Shown in pieces: positions 11,667-21,914 of a DNA stretch of 64,000 nt. This stretch comes from Eucalyptus grandis (Eukaryota > Streptophyta > Magnoliopsida > Myrtales > Myrtaceae). Position 1 is the first letter of the stretch. Every line of letters starts with the position of its first letter. The notes under the pieces are model-generated. The model was given only the letters and a program-made list of their open reading frames with translations, did not search any database and had not been told where the DNA came from. The stretch covers positions 573,501 to 637,500 of the forward strand of contig NC_052619.1 of NCBI RefSeq assembly GCF_016545825.1, in the 5' to 3' direction. Made by a program: the position numbers and the translations under genes.

Positions 11667-14600
11667 ATGGTGCAATTGAGCAGGTGGTGGTCCAAAGAGA
11701 CAGTGGCAGTAGTGACCGGAGCGAACAAAGGGATTGGGTTCGCGCTGGTCAAGAAGCTGGCTCATCTCGGCCTCACTGTCGTCCTCACAGCCAGAGACGA
11801 CGAGAGAGGAGGCCAAGCGGCCGAGTCCCTCCGAGCTCAGGGCCTCGTCGACGTCCACTTCTCTGTCCTCGATGTCTCCGACCCTGTCTCCATCGACGCC
11901 TTCGTCTCATGGTTCAGGAACCACTTCACAGCCCTAGACATTCTCGTGAGTCTGCTTTTGTCTTTTCCTTCTCTTTTTTCAATTATGTGCAGTGCAATTA
12001 CGGTCATATAACAACTTATATTATAGATAACATGCATATACGTGCAATATAAATAATCGCGTGAGTTAGATAACGTGTCCAACACTGCGTTCGCTGGAGA
12101 GAGGCTGGACTGGCCTCCCCATCTCTCTCTCTCTCTCTCTCTCTCGGATAAATTATGATAAACTATAGTCCTTTTTTTTGCTTGGGGCGTTGGCTGATCC
12201 AAAGAAAGATGGTGAATAAAACAATGATTTTGACCGTCTTATTGTGCTGAAAGTAGAATAATGTGATGCATGCGATGCACATATTTACTCGAGTCAAAAG
12301 AAGGTTTCATTAAGCAGAATAGCACGCGCTGCTGATGCTTCTCTTAATTTTTTCAAATTGCGTCATAGGGATCTTTTACATATCACAGTTAACCAGGAAG
12401 AGCTCCATTCCCTAGATCGTTCGCACTGACCAAAGTTTTTCTTTATTGGAGAAACAAAAGTTCCCCGAAACTTGTGTTGCTTTATGATGATGCTGGAAAT
12501 CCTTAAGAGTGAAATTTGCAAGAGGTTACTGTGCATTCTGATGAAGCAAAATCTTGTTGGCTTTTAAATCAAACCAACCCTGGCATATGGAGAAAGCGTC
12601 TATCTTTTTATATGGTGGATACGTAACTAACATGGCATATGGAGAAAGCGTCTATCTTTTTATATGGCGGATACGTAACTGATTTAGAGACTGTTTGGTA
12701 CATCTTTTTCGTAATAATTTGAAGAGTAAAAGGGGGTGGTGGAGCTTGTAAAAGTGTTTTGACAAACATCTCAACTAATATAACGTCCTCTAGAATTACA
12801 ACAACTTATTAAATTTTGAAATGTTAAAATCTTAAAACATGTTATCGTTTTACAGCACAGTTATAACATATAAGGATTATGGATCAATTGCAATTACACC
12901 AAAGAGCTCTTAATGACTTTTTGAGCATGACAATCAGCTGATGAATTTTTCTATACCAATGGCTCTTCATCTTTGAAGAAACTAAAAAGAGTAGACTTCT
13001 TTCCTTAAGATTTTCCACGGGTAAGTCAATAGTGGGTATACTTTTGATTAATATTTAGTGTTACCAAAATTAAATATTTGACCAATGGTAGGTACGGGAA
13101 AGCTTAGTCTTCCTGTATATTCCAATGTAAATTATTTCTCAACTTGGAATTATTTGGTTACCATGCCTCCTATTTCGCAATTGGGAGCACCATAATTACA
13201 ACAGTAGCTTTTATATGGGACTTTTTTTTTCTTGGGTAAAAAGTTCCAAAATACTTCTTTCAGCTTTTGAGATGCCAAAAAATTTGAAAAATTTGGCAGA
13301 GCCAAAGTAGAGGGGTATATATGCCAGTAACTTTTCTCTCCAAAATTAGGCCCTAAGAGAAATTATGCATTTAATGTAGTCCGCCACTTTCAATAAGGCC
13401 ACCATCTCAAGAGAAAATATTGGGTGGTCCGGGACCGCCACATCAGCGTGGTCCCGGACCACTCACGCGGTGTCATGTGTATGGGGAGGGGATAAAAGAG
13501 AGAAAGAGGAGAGAGAGCGTCAGAGAAGTGGGCCCAGTTTCGGTCCTTTGTCTTCCTGACCACCCAAAATATTGGGTGGTCCGGGACCCCCATGCACGTG
13601 GCGTCGCGTGAGTGGTCGGGGACCACGCTGACGTGGTGGTCCCGGACCACCCAATATTTTCTCACCATCTCAAGGGCTAGAATCTCCGCCGCCATCGACG
13701 GGATTGGCCTTGCTTTTCTCCATGCTAGGGCTAGAGTCTTGGTCACCGCTACCGTTCAACCATCTAGCTGTCCACATTCCCGCCCTCGGTTGGAGGGTCT
13801 TCTTCTATTTTATCTCGGTCGGTATCCTCTTCTCTGAGTTATCTCCCCCGCCATCGCCGTTGCCGCCGCTCGTCCCGCTTCACCATAGAAAATAAGTGAA
13901 GATAGAAGGAATCGTGCCGGCCGGATTGGCCTTGCCTTTCTCCTTGGTGGCTACCCTTCTCTCTCCATTCCCCCGTTGCAGACATTTCTTCATTATTGTT
14001 CTATCTCCTGTCAGCGTCTGGCGAGGGATTTCTGAGTCTTTTCCGCCGACGCCGCCACGTTTTCGATTTATAAGTATATATTCGTCGGTGTAACATAGAC
14101 GCCATAAAATACAAAAATTTCGTTTGACTTAAATAAGTTTTCGAAATAGTACGATCCAACCATATTGTAATAGATCCATTTTCAAACCCGCGCAGCGCAC
14201 GAGATTTCAACTTGTAAAGATACTTTGTCGATGCCCTTTTCCTAATTCCTCGTACTAATGTCCTGACAATTGATTTCTTGACGTATCTCCTCATTCAGGT
14301 TAATAATGCTGCTGTATCCTTCAACGACATACATGAAAATTCAGTGGATAATGCCGAACTTGTGGTCAAGACCAATTTTTACGGCTCGAAGTTGCTAACT
14401 GAAGCTCTCTTGCCCATGTTTCGCCGTTCGCCATCTATCGGTCGGATACTAAATGTTAGCTCTCGACTCGGTTCAGTCAATGTAAGTGATGGAGCATAAA
14501 GTACTCTAACATCAACTTAATTTGTATTAAATTGTTTATATTAGTTAGAGAAGGTCTCGATTTGACAATACAATTATTAGCGCAGAAATACGTAGTCGAA

Positions 14601-15078
14601 TATCTTCCTTTATGGATTCTTTTGTGCTCTGGACTTGGAGAAAGAGCAGTAGTTAGTAATACAGTCAACGTTTCCGTGCATGCAGAAAGTGAGAAACCCT
14701 AACATGGGAAGGATGTTACAAGGAGAGGACCTGACGGAGGAGCACATAGAGGCCATGGTTGGGTCCTTCCTAGAAGATGTGAGGAAAGGGACATGGAAGA
14801 GCCAAGGTTGGCCCGAAGTATGGACGGACTACGCGGTCTCCAAGCTCGCATTGAATGCATACACAAAAGTCTTGGCAACCCGCTACGACGGATGTGGTCT
14901 GAGCGCAAACTGCTTTTGTCCTGGCTTCACGCAGACTTCGATGACCGGTGGTAAGGGAACTCGAACCGCCGATGAGGCTGCGGAGGTTGGTGCCACGATA
15001 GCGTTACTACCGCCCGAAAACCTGCCAACTGGGAAGTTTTTCATGGGATGTAACCCGGTCATAAATTCCAAGTTATAG
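11667..15078 (+). CDS. Short-chain dehydrogenase/reductase, carbonyl reductase / neomenthol dehydrogenase-like
   Basis: The exons 11667-11945 (93 codons), 14299-14481 (61) and 14686-15078 (130 plus stop) join in phase 0 to give 284 residues, close to the 290-310 typical of this plant SDR group. Residues 18-25 read TGANKGIG, the NADP-binding glycine motif. VNNAAV spans the exon 1/2 junction, the catalytic serine lies in NVSSRLG, and YAVSK carries the catalytic Tyr and Lys, followed by the family block ANCFCPGFTQTSMT. Relatives are cytosolic NADPH-dependent reductases of monoterpene ketones, salutaridine or other carbonyls; the substrate cannot be told from sequence. The ATG at 11667 was chosen because the family begins directly with the WWSKETVAVVTG block; an upstream in-frame ATG would only add CT-repeat coding. 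Intron 1 is 2.35 kb and holds a MITE and a 52-bp tandem duplication. Confidence 0.93.
12582..12685. repeat. 52-bp tandem duplication in SDR intron 1
   Basis: Two adjacent copies beginning GGCATATGGAGAAAGCG (12582 and 12634) differ by about one base, TGGTGGAT versus TGGCGGAT. The near identity points to a recent duplication. Confidence 0.9.
13411..13663. mobile_element. 253-bp MULE-type MITE in SDR intron 1
   Basis: The inverted termini begin GAGAAAATATTGGGTGG and extend about 60 bp into each side with few mismatches. The element is flanked by the identical 10-bp word ACCATCTCAA at 13401-13410 and 13664-13673. A 9-11 bp duplication with long inverted ends is typical of Mutator-derived MITEs. 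An inner palindrome (ACCACCCAAAATATTGGG) lies near 13560-13582. Small open frames inside it are by-products of the inverted repeats. Confidence 0.92.
13674..14298. other. Rest of SDR intron 1, C-rich then AT-rich
   Basis: Two similar phrases, GGGATTGGCCTTGC at about 13700 and CGGATTGGCCTTGCC at about 13922, suggest a diverged internal duplication. No coding signal was recognised. Confidence 0.4.
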
Positions 15079-15690
15079 AATGAACGAGCTCTCATTTCAA
15101 CTCAAGATTAGATCGTCAATTTTAATCGACCAAAAGTCATCGATATAGAGCGAAGCTCGAATTATTATTATTATTATTATTATTTTTTGGGGGGGAAGCT
15201 CTTCGAACGAGTAGATGTGGCTCCCTTGTCTTTGACAGAGCCAAGACTAGCTACGTGCTAGACACAGCAACGAGAGACAATGGTAACCGTTGAAGCAAAG
15301 AAAGAATGGATAGAGAAGGTTTAGGGATCGGGTTGACAAAATATACCCGTTCTAAGTAGAATCTCCATGTAGATATTTTGGCCAACACATGAATGAGCCG
15401 CGTAGTTTGAGAACGACTCGACTCAAAAAGATATCAACATGCAACCAACTGGCCATGCGAAGAATGACAATTGCCTCTACTATACTACTGGCCGCACAAA
15501 AGCCACAGCTCTCAGGACATGTTTCCTCCTCTTTTAAACAACAAAAAAACACAAACATCTCAAAGTTTATAGAAATGGGGGAAAAATGGCAGGTCTGATT
15601 CTTAAATCTTTTCAGACCTTTAAGAACATCATGTTGTCAGCTAATTATGGAATGAGGCAAAACATACACCATTTTGAAAGGTTACTCAAT
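15079..15690. other. Spacer between the convergent SDR and FAM136A-like genes
   Basis: This is the 3' flank of both genes. An (ATT)n run and poly-G stretch lie at 15163-15196. No gene was seen. Confidence 0.6.
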
Positions 15691-17462
15691 TCAGTCGGTG
15701 ATGGCAAGCGAAGACTTCAGTCTCGTCACTAGATGTGGCAGTGTGTTGATGCTATCGTTGATCGATTGCTCGACACAAGCTTCCAAATCTTTCATGGCGC
15801 CAGTCCTATTCTGTTGGAGCTTGGCTGCCTCAAACTTATCCTGGCACACCATTAAGGACCTATTCAACCTTTCCTGCATCACAAATAAAGACACGATACT
15901 TTCAAATACTAAAAGGAAAACACTCATCCAAATGCATGTAGAAGAGACCTCACAATATGTGAGATACCCTTCTCTTTTCGCAGGACATGCAAGGTACAAA
16001 TTACAAAGCAATGTCTTTGGAAAAGGTAAACTAGTGCAATTACAATGCAATGTCTATGGAACAAAACAGATTATTTGGTGATAATTCTTTTTTCCAAAGG
16101 CAAGGTCCAATGCCGCCATGAAGTTGTAAATTCAAAATTCTTGAGACAAGGAGCGAAGTAACACTAGATATTTGGTGATTTAAGTCATCCACAAGATGAG
16201 GATTCATATTATAAGGGTGAAAACCGAAAGTCAGCAAACTCAGCCACTAGATCTGAGTCAGGCCCCGTAATTTCCCCTGCTCCCACCCAAACAGAGGCCA
16301 TAAAAGTCCAGTCCATTCCCTCTCAAACTTTTGGAATTGAGATTAAATCTTGAGCATATTGTCCACAGTTCTCGAACTTCAAATGTTCTATTGCTCCTCT
16401 CTAACTAACTGTAGGCCAGATTGACATGACAGAAACCACAATATGCATCGCGCAGGTCAGTTTTTTATCGGTGTAAAGCAGCTCTCTCTGTCCTTTCATC
16501 ATGTAAATCTGTCTTGCTAGGATACATGAAAATGCAACAAGAAGCAACACGGCACGAGTTCATAAGCTTTGATGAATGCAGAAAGTGATTCATTTTGCAT
16601 ATGTTATCACTTGATCTGGACATCATCCAAAACTAATGCTTAGAAACTTCTGAGACAAAAAAAAAAAAAAAAAAAAACAATTTTCAAGTCTCCTTGCCCA
16701 ACAATCCAAAAGACATGAAGCTTTTAAGGCAATTAATCCGAAAATTAATGTTTCTTCAATCGCACAGGAAATCCTAAAGATCTTTTTTCATCTTGAGTAC
16801 TCATATAAGAGGCACGCCATAATCAATTCCAGTTGCACCAAAGTGACCACTTTCGGAAGGCAGGAATCGCAATGCTTCAGTTATAATACCTCCAGCTCTA
16901 AAATAAATCATCTCAGCCACAACATTAAGCTGCTCTTAAGTCATACAAGGAAAAACACCAAAATGAAATAACATCATAAGAGCGAAAAAAAGAAACGGAA
17001 GGAAAAAAGGGAAAAAGCAACTGACTTGAAACTTGCCCATCTCATTCTCGACCCGTTGCTGAGCACTGACAACCGGAACGCTACAATTCTCCACGCAGCC
17101 GCTAATCTCTTCCTGCCTCCTCCTCCTGTCGAAGCACTCGTGAGCGCACTTGAAATACGCTTGCTGCACCCAATTGCGACCCAAAATTCATCAAACGATA
17201 ACAAGAATCACCGCCCCCAGCAACATCGAATTCTCTGGAAACAGCGACCCGCGGCTCAAGAAAGGTCGATCCCAGAAAATGGAATCGAAGAAACGTGTGA
17301 AAAAACAGAGGACGGACGCACGCACGCACCCACCTGGAGAGTGAAATTGACGTGGTCCTGAATGCCGGAGAGATGGGCTTGAGCGGCGGCGTTGACTTCG
17401 CTGAGCTTGCGCCGGAGCCGGTCGGAAACGAGCTGCTCCTCCGCTGCTGCGATATGATCCAT
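15691..17462 (-). CDS. FAM136A-like (DUF842) small mitochondrial protein
   Basis: The exons 17462-17334 (43 codons), 17163-17026 (46) and 15873-15691 (60 plus stop) join in phase 0 to give 149 residues, the usual plant length. The start MDHIAAAEEQ and the blocks QAYFKCAHECFDR, CVENCSVPV and ERLNRSLMVCQDKFEA match the plant members of this family. The cysteine pairs with three-residue spacing (KCAHEC, CVENC) are a twin-cysteine pattern like that of proteins imported into the mitochondrial intermembrane space. Animal FAM136A is a mitochondrial protein of unclear function, and the plant role is unknown. Intron 2 is about 1.15 kb and contains a poly-A run at 16657-16677. Confidence 0.93.
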
Positions 17463-17682
17463 GTTTTGGGGTGGGGGTTTTCGAGGGGTTTTTGGGGTGG
17501 CTTACTTCAGCTTCAGCAGCAAGAAAGCGTTCTGCTTGAGACGTGAGATATCCGGCTAGGACCTTATATATATTATATATAAAAAAAGCCCTAGAGTCCA
17601 TATGGGCTCTTTCGAGCCCATCGCGAGCTTTACCCACGATATATATATATAACATTCACCGTCACCGACTACGGCTGAAGCG

Positions 17683-17783
17683 CCAATAAGGCATCCGGCC
17701 TAGTGACTGGGACGGGAAGGTGTGGTCGGTTTGCTCAAGTCCAGGATTCAAGCCCCGGCAGAAGCAAAATGAAAGAAACAGCC
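17683..17783 (+). mobile_element. Short SINE-like insertion upstream of the FAM136A-like gene
   Basis: A 101-bp segment is flanked by the identical 12-bp word ACGGCTGAAGCG at 17671-17682 and 17784-17795. Inside are a sequence resembling a tRNA A box (GGCCTAGTGACTGGG) and, about 45 bp on, one resembling a B box (GGATTCAAGCCCC). An A-rich 3' part (GAAGCAAAATGAAAGAAAC) follows. This fits a tRNA-derived SINE of unusually small size. It does not fold as an intact tRNA. A short non-SINE insertion is possible. Confidence 0.55.
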
Positions 17784-17795
17784 ACGGCTGAAGCG

Positions 17796-18064
17796 GCTGC
17801 CAGAGTTCGGACGTGCCCGATTGTGGTAGACCATGGATAGCAACTCCCCAGTCCATAGCTGATGATGACTTGTGCGATTCGGCAGCTTCCGAGGCGGCTC
17901 CTCTACCGTCTTTCTTGATTTAAACTTGATCCCCTAAATGTTAAGACTCAAAGCTCAATTAGAGTCCAGCAGCTTTAGTCTCGCTGGCAGGAGTTTTGGA
18001 CCTTTGATGCGCAGAACCCAAGTTATGAATTTACGGAATTGGGTGGGCTTTTGGGCCCTAGAGG

Positions 18065-18117
<53 letters not shown>

Positions 18118-18499
18118 TGGGAGGGGGAATGTGTTTTTATTGACAAGGCACGCAACAAAAATTTCCAGTTGATTTTGCTTAGGAGAATGGAGTTGAACAA
18201 CATTTGACAAAGATGTTGGCCATATTTAACTGTCTTAAATTCCTTCTCAAACAAGTTGTATCGGAAGTACCATTTGTTAAAGTTCTTGCATTCATATGGA
18301 GTCTTTTGCAAGCTTCCGTCATCTCATGCAAGCCTCCATCAAAGGTACTTCATGGCATTTGCATTTTCTCAGTTAGATGCATCTTTCTCAGATGTCCTGC
18401 ATATTGCGTTACACATTCTTTTGCAGACAAGATTACCGTGTGGTGTGAAGGCTCTTATTTAATAAGGCCACAGACTTTTTAATTCTATACTAATCATAT
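17796..18499. other. Spacer with (GA)n microsatellite
   Basis: A pure GA run of about 22 units occupies 18068-18112. The stretch 18200-18490 is partly open in two frames but matches no family I recognise; it may belong to the decayed kinesin copy that follows. Confidence 0.5.
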
Positions 18500-21330
18500 T
18501 GCTTTTGGGAATGCAGACTTTGATAAACATCCTCGCTAAAATTTCGCAAACTGGGAAGCAAAGGCATAGTCCATACAGATATACAAGTCGACATTCTTTC
18601 TGCAGGAATCTCTCGGTGGTAATGCAAGCTAGCAATCCCTTGCGCGCTATATCTCTTGCACAAAAGGTAATCAATTCCCCAGAGCACTTCAATAAACACA
18701 AGAGAAGTATCTCCTGGTTTCAGAATATGGATCCTTACTCGGACAAATTTACAGCTGTAGGAGCAAGACAGTTAGTACCTTGAGATTTGCAAAGCGTGCA
18801 AATTCTGTAAACAATAAAGCAGTCCTGAAGGAAGTAATGCAGGAGAAGGTGAAATTTCTGCGGCGTTTTTAATGTATGTGATCCTTAATTTCTCTTCCAG
18901 CTTGTGTAACCAAGCAGGAAATGTTATTAGAGAATCTTACCCTTCGATAATCGGCAGAACGAGCCACTTCAAATTAAGGCAAATTGAAGTAACCCAAGTG
19001 ACTCCAAACATTACTTAACAGGAAAGGACGTTAGGAGAATTTGAATCTTCTGAAATTGAGTCTCTACCACACAATGACATTACCTCATGCAGATGATGAT
19101 GGTGATAATTAGATGAAAATAGATGGAGAGGCAGTTGAGAGGCTGTCGTCAAGTGGGCTTGCAGTTATCTGGTTGTGGAGATGGAAAAAAGAGTATCCGA
19201 ACAACCTGATGTGGAAAATCTTGGAGATCCTATTGTAGAAACCTCAGATAGCCCCTCCTCCAAACTTCTTACTCAAAGAAGAACAGTTGAACTCCTCGGA
19301 TGTCAAAAATGGATATGATGGAGAAGCACCGCTGAGCAGTTGAATTAATTCTCTCCCTGTCTGACCTTAATGTCACTGTTAGTCAGACATCCCTCTTAAC
19401 TCTCCAACCCCAGATGTTTCCCGTAGAATAGGCTCAAAACGTCTCAGGATTTTGTCCATATTCCCCAACCGGAGAAGTCGCTTTTGGAGGGGAAAACTAT
19501 TGTTTTTGGGATCTGCGTGCTCCCCGCTGTTGACTGCATCACAGGAAAAATTGGAAGATGACACTTCCATATAGCAAGGAGGTCTTATACATTTCTTCTC
19601 CACAATCATTAAAGAAGACCTCATCACATCACCTGCCTTCACAGAAAAGTGGTAGCTACCTTCTACCTACTGAACACTAGGCAGCAAGCCTCCACTGTGG
19701 TCTTGAAATAATTTAAGGCACGTTACAGTTCCGAGAAGGTTGTCATTCAAATTATCATATAATCCTGCAGAATCTAAGTCACTTACTCCTGTTATTGAAG
19801 TTTGACACAAGAAAGCAGGTTTCATTGGAAAACTAACCAATGGTTGTCAAAGCTCCAGAAGATTACTTTTGCAGTAACTGCGGAACCAACCAGAATACTG
19901 AAATATTGAAGATGTCTATGAGGACAACCTGCAGATGTTGCTTGTGGGTGGGTCAGACTCCAATGAGAAATCAAAGAAGCAAGTTCCTAAAGTAAGCCTG
20001 AAGACTGCATATTGGAACTATCTCCCCATACCTGACTAATCTTTACCGCAGAAGTCGTGGTGACATCAATCTCTCATTGTCATACAGGCAGTGGAATAAG
20101 TTTTGGCAGGATCTTTTAGGAGGGGAAATGGCACTAGAAGAATTTTGTGCGAAACAAGCGACACCAATAATGCAGTTTAACCATTTGGTACTTGCTAAAT
20201 CTGCCTTTCAGAGACTTCAATTGGTAAGATCTTAAAGTTTGAGCACTTTGGGAAATCTTTTACAGGTGCAAGAGTGCAACACAATAATAGCACAGACAAG
20301 AGAAGGATGAATACTTCATCTCAAGAGCCTCATGGATGGTCTTATGCCAACTGAAGAGTTTATGGGGAAACATTTTGCCTCTCTGAAACCTGAGTACAAG
20401 GTACTGTTTTCCTCTGAAGTAGTTACACATATCATGGCGTCGATGTGATATAATAGTGTTGCAGTTTTCCTTTGTTTCAGCTTCTGAAGGAGAAATATGA
20501 AAATCATCCTGAAGTTTTACTGTCAAGAATCGAGTTAAAGGACCCCAAAATGAACTGGAACAAAATCAAAACTCCTTTGATATGGGGGAGAAGGAAGCAC
20601 TGCTGGAAGAGATTCAAGATTTAAGAAGCCAGCTTCCAATTTTTTATGGATGCTTCCACTTCACTGGGTATGAAAAGCAGTCTGACACTGCTATTGGATT
20701 ATCCAGGTGGACCCAGTTTGGCTCCATCATAAAGCACAGTCCCAGAGTCCATTGAAGAAAGAGGTGAAGAGAAATTTAAGAGAAAAACCGTTGACTGAAG
20801 CAGAAAACAAATAGATCTATCTTGCTAAAGAGTTCAGAACGAAGCTTGAAGCAAGCAGGTTGCCAGTTAAGGTTCTCAGAGAATTTTTTTTTGGTTTATA
20901 TGCAACTGCTGTCTGGGGGAGGCCAATAAACCAATAGTATCTTTTTCTATTGATTGTAGTATAAAAATAATCCGATGTTGGATTTTAACATGCTGCAGAA
21001 ATGACCTATAGAGACAGAGCTAGAAACTCAGAATGCTATCCAGGAGATGAATAAGTTTGAAAAAAGACACCAAACTGAGATACAAACTGTTAACCGCCTC
21101 CTAGCAGAATCTAGATTGCCTAACGAGGCACTGCCTCCTAGCAGAGTCTAGATTGCCTAATGAGGCATGTGGAGCTGATTTCACCATGGCCAAATACAGC
21201 ACAGTGAGCCCCAAAATGCCAATAACCAGCAGTGGAAGGAAGAGTTCAAAGAGTTCTACAATGGTGAACACGGTGAGTTCTCTAGACTTGTGGAGCCTAA
21301 ATCATGGTTTATGGTATACGATAGTTGCAA
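18500..21330 (+). pseudogene. KIN-12 (POK-type) kinesin pseudogene, internally deleted
   Basis: Separate plus-strand fragments in the right order match KIN-12 phragmoplast kinesins. The end of the motor (ISQTGKQRH, then ESLGGNA) is at 18515-18640. STLRFAKRA-like neck sequence is at 18760-18830. EMALEEFCAKQ is near 20130. SLMDGLMPTEEFM is at 20320-20370, KEKYENHPEV near 20490 and LLEEIQDLRSQL near 20600. A C-terminal tail at 21212-21325 includes QQWKEEFKEFYNGE and EPKSWF. The fragments hold in-frame stops and frameshifts and jump frame repeatedly. Intron-like gaps with GT-AG edges remain (20225-20265, 20400-20480), so the copy came from DNA, not mRNA. KIN-12 genes are several times longer, so much of the middle is lost. 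It converges on the FOLK gene. Confidence 0.85.
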
Positions 21331-21914
21331 TATATAGGGAAAAAAATCACTTTTTTCCTCCATCTCCTTATTGTACTAACCATTTTCCCCCAACCTTCCT
21401 TCTCCCCAAGCACCTCGGAAAAAAAAAAGAAAAAAAGAAAACATCAGATAGGACTCACTTAGCTCATATCTTATTTTATCAAGTGAGCGACTCCCACAAG
21501 CAAAGCGAGGGAATAAGGTTCTTCCATAACATAAGCCTTACGTCCAGCAAATTCTCATCTCTTGGAACAGAAGAATGTGATGTTAAACCTTTATCTACAG
21601 GGACACACAATGCTTCGCCAATATTTTTGAGGGCATAATAGGAGAATAATTTGCTTTAAATTCACAAAAGAAGTGAAAAACTATGACATGGTACAAGATG
21701 AAATTTTCTGGGTAAGTAGTACTTGAATGCTGCAAAATTTACAGCACTTACTGTAATATAGTCAAATTACTGATACATCTGTCAAGCTATTAGCTGGAAG
21801 TATAATACAAAGAATACAACATGAGCATCTAGACCAGTCAAACAGGAATGGATACAATGAAGGTTACCTACTACAATGAATGTCACATTTGCCGAGAAGC
21901 TCCCACTTGCCAAC
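21331..21914. other. Spacer between kinesin pseudogene and FOLK
   Basis: AT-rich DNA with an A/G-rich run at 21418-21440. No gene was seen; part is probably the 3' UTR of FOLK on the minus strand. Confidence 0.5.

Noticed and set aside
12690..12910. Possible small hAT MITE (GAGACTGTTTGGTA start)
   Set aside because: The inverted match at the other end is weak and no 8-bp duplication was found.
13390..13746. ORF of 118 codons in the SDR intron
   Set aside because: It arises from the inverted GGTCCGGGACC repeats of the MITE.
17690..17760. Possible tRNA gene
   Set aside because: A- and B-box-like words are present but no cloverleaf can be drawn; treated as SINE-like.
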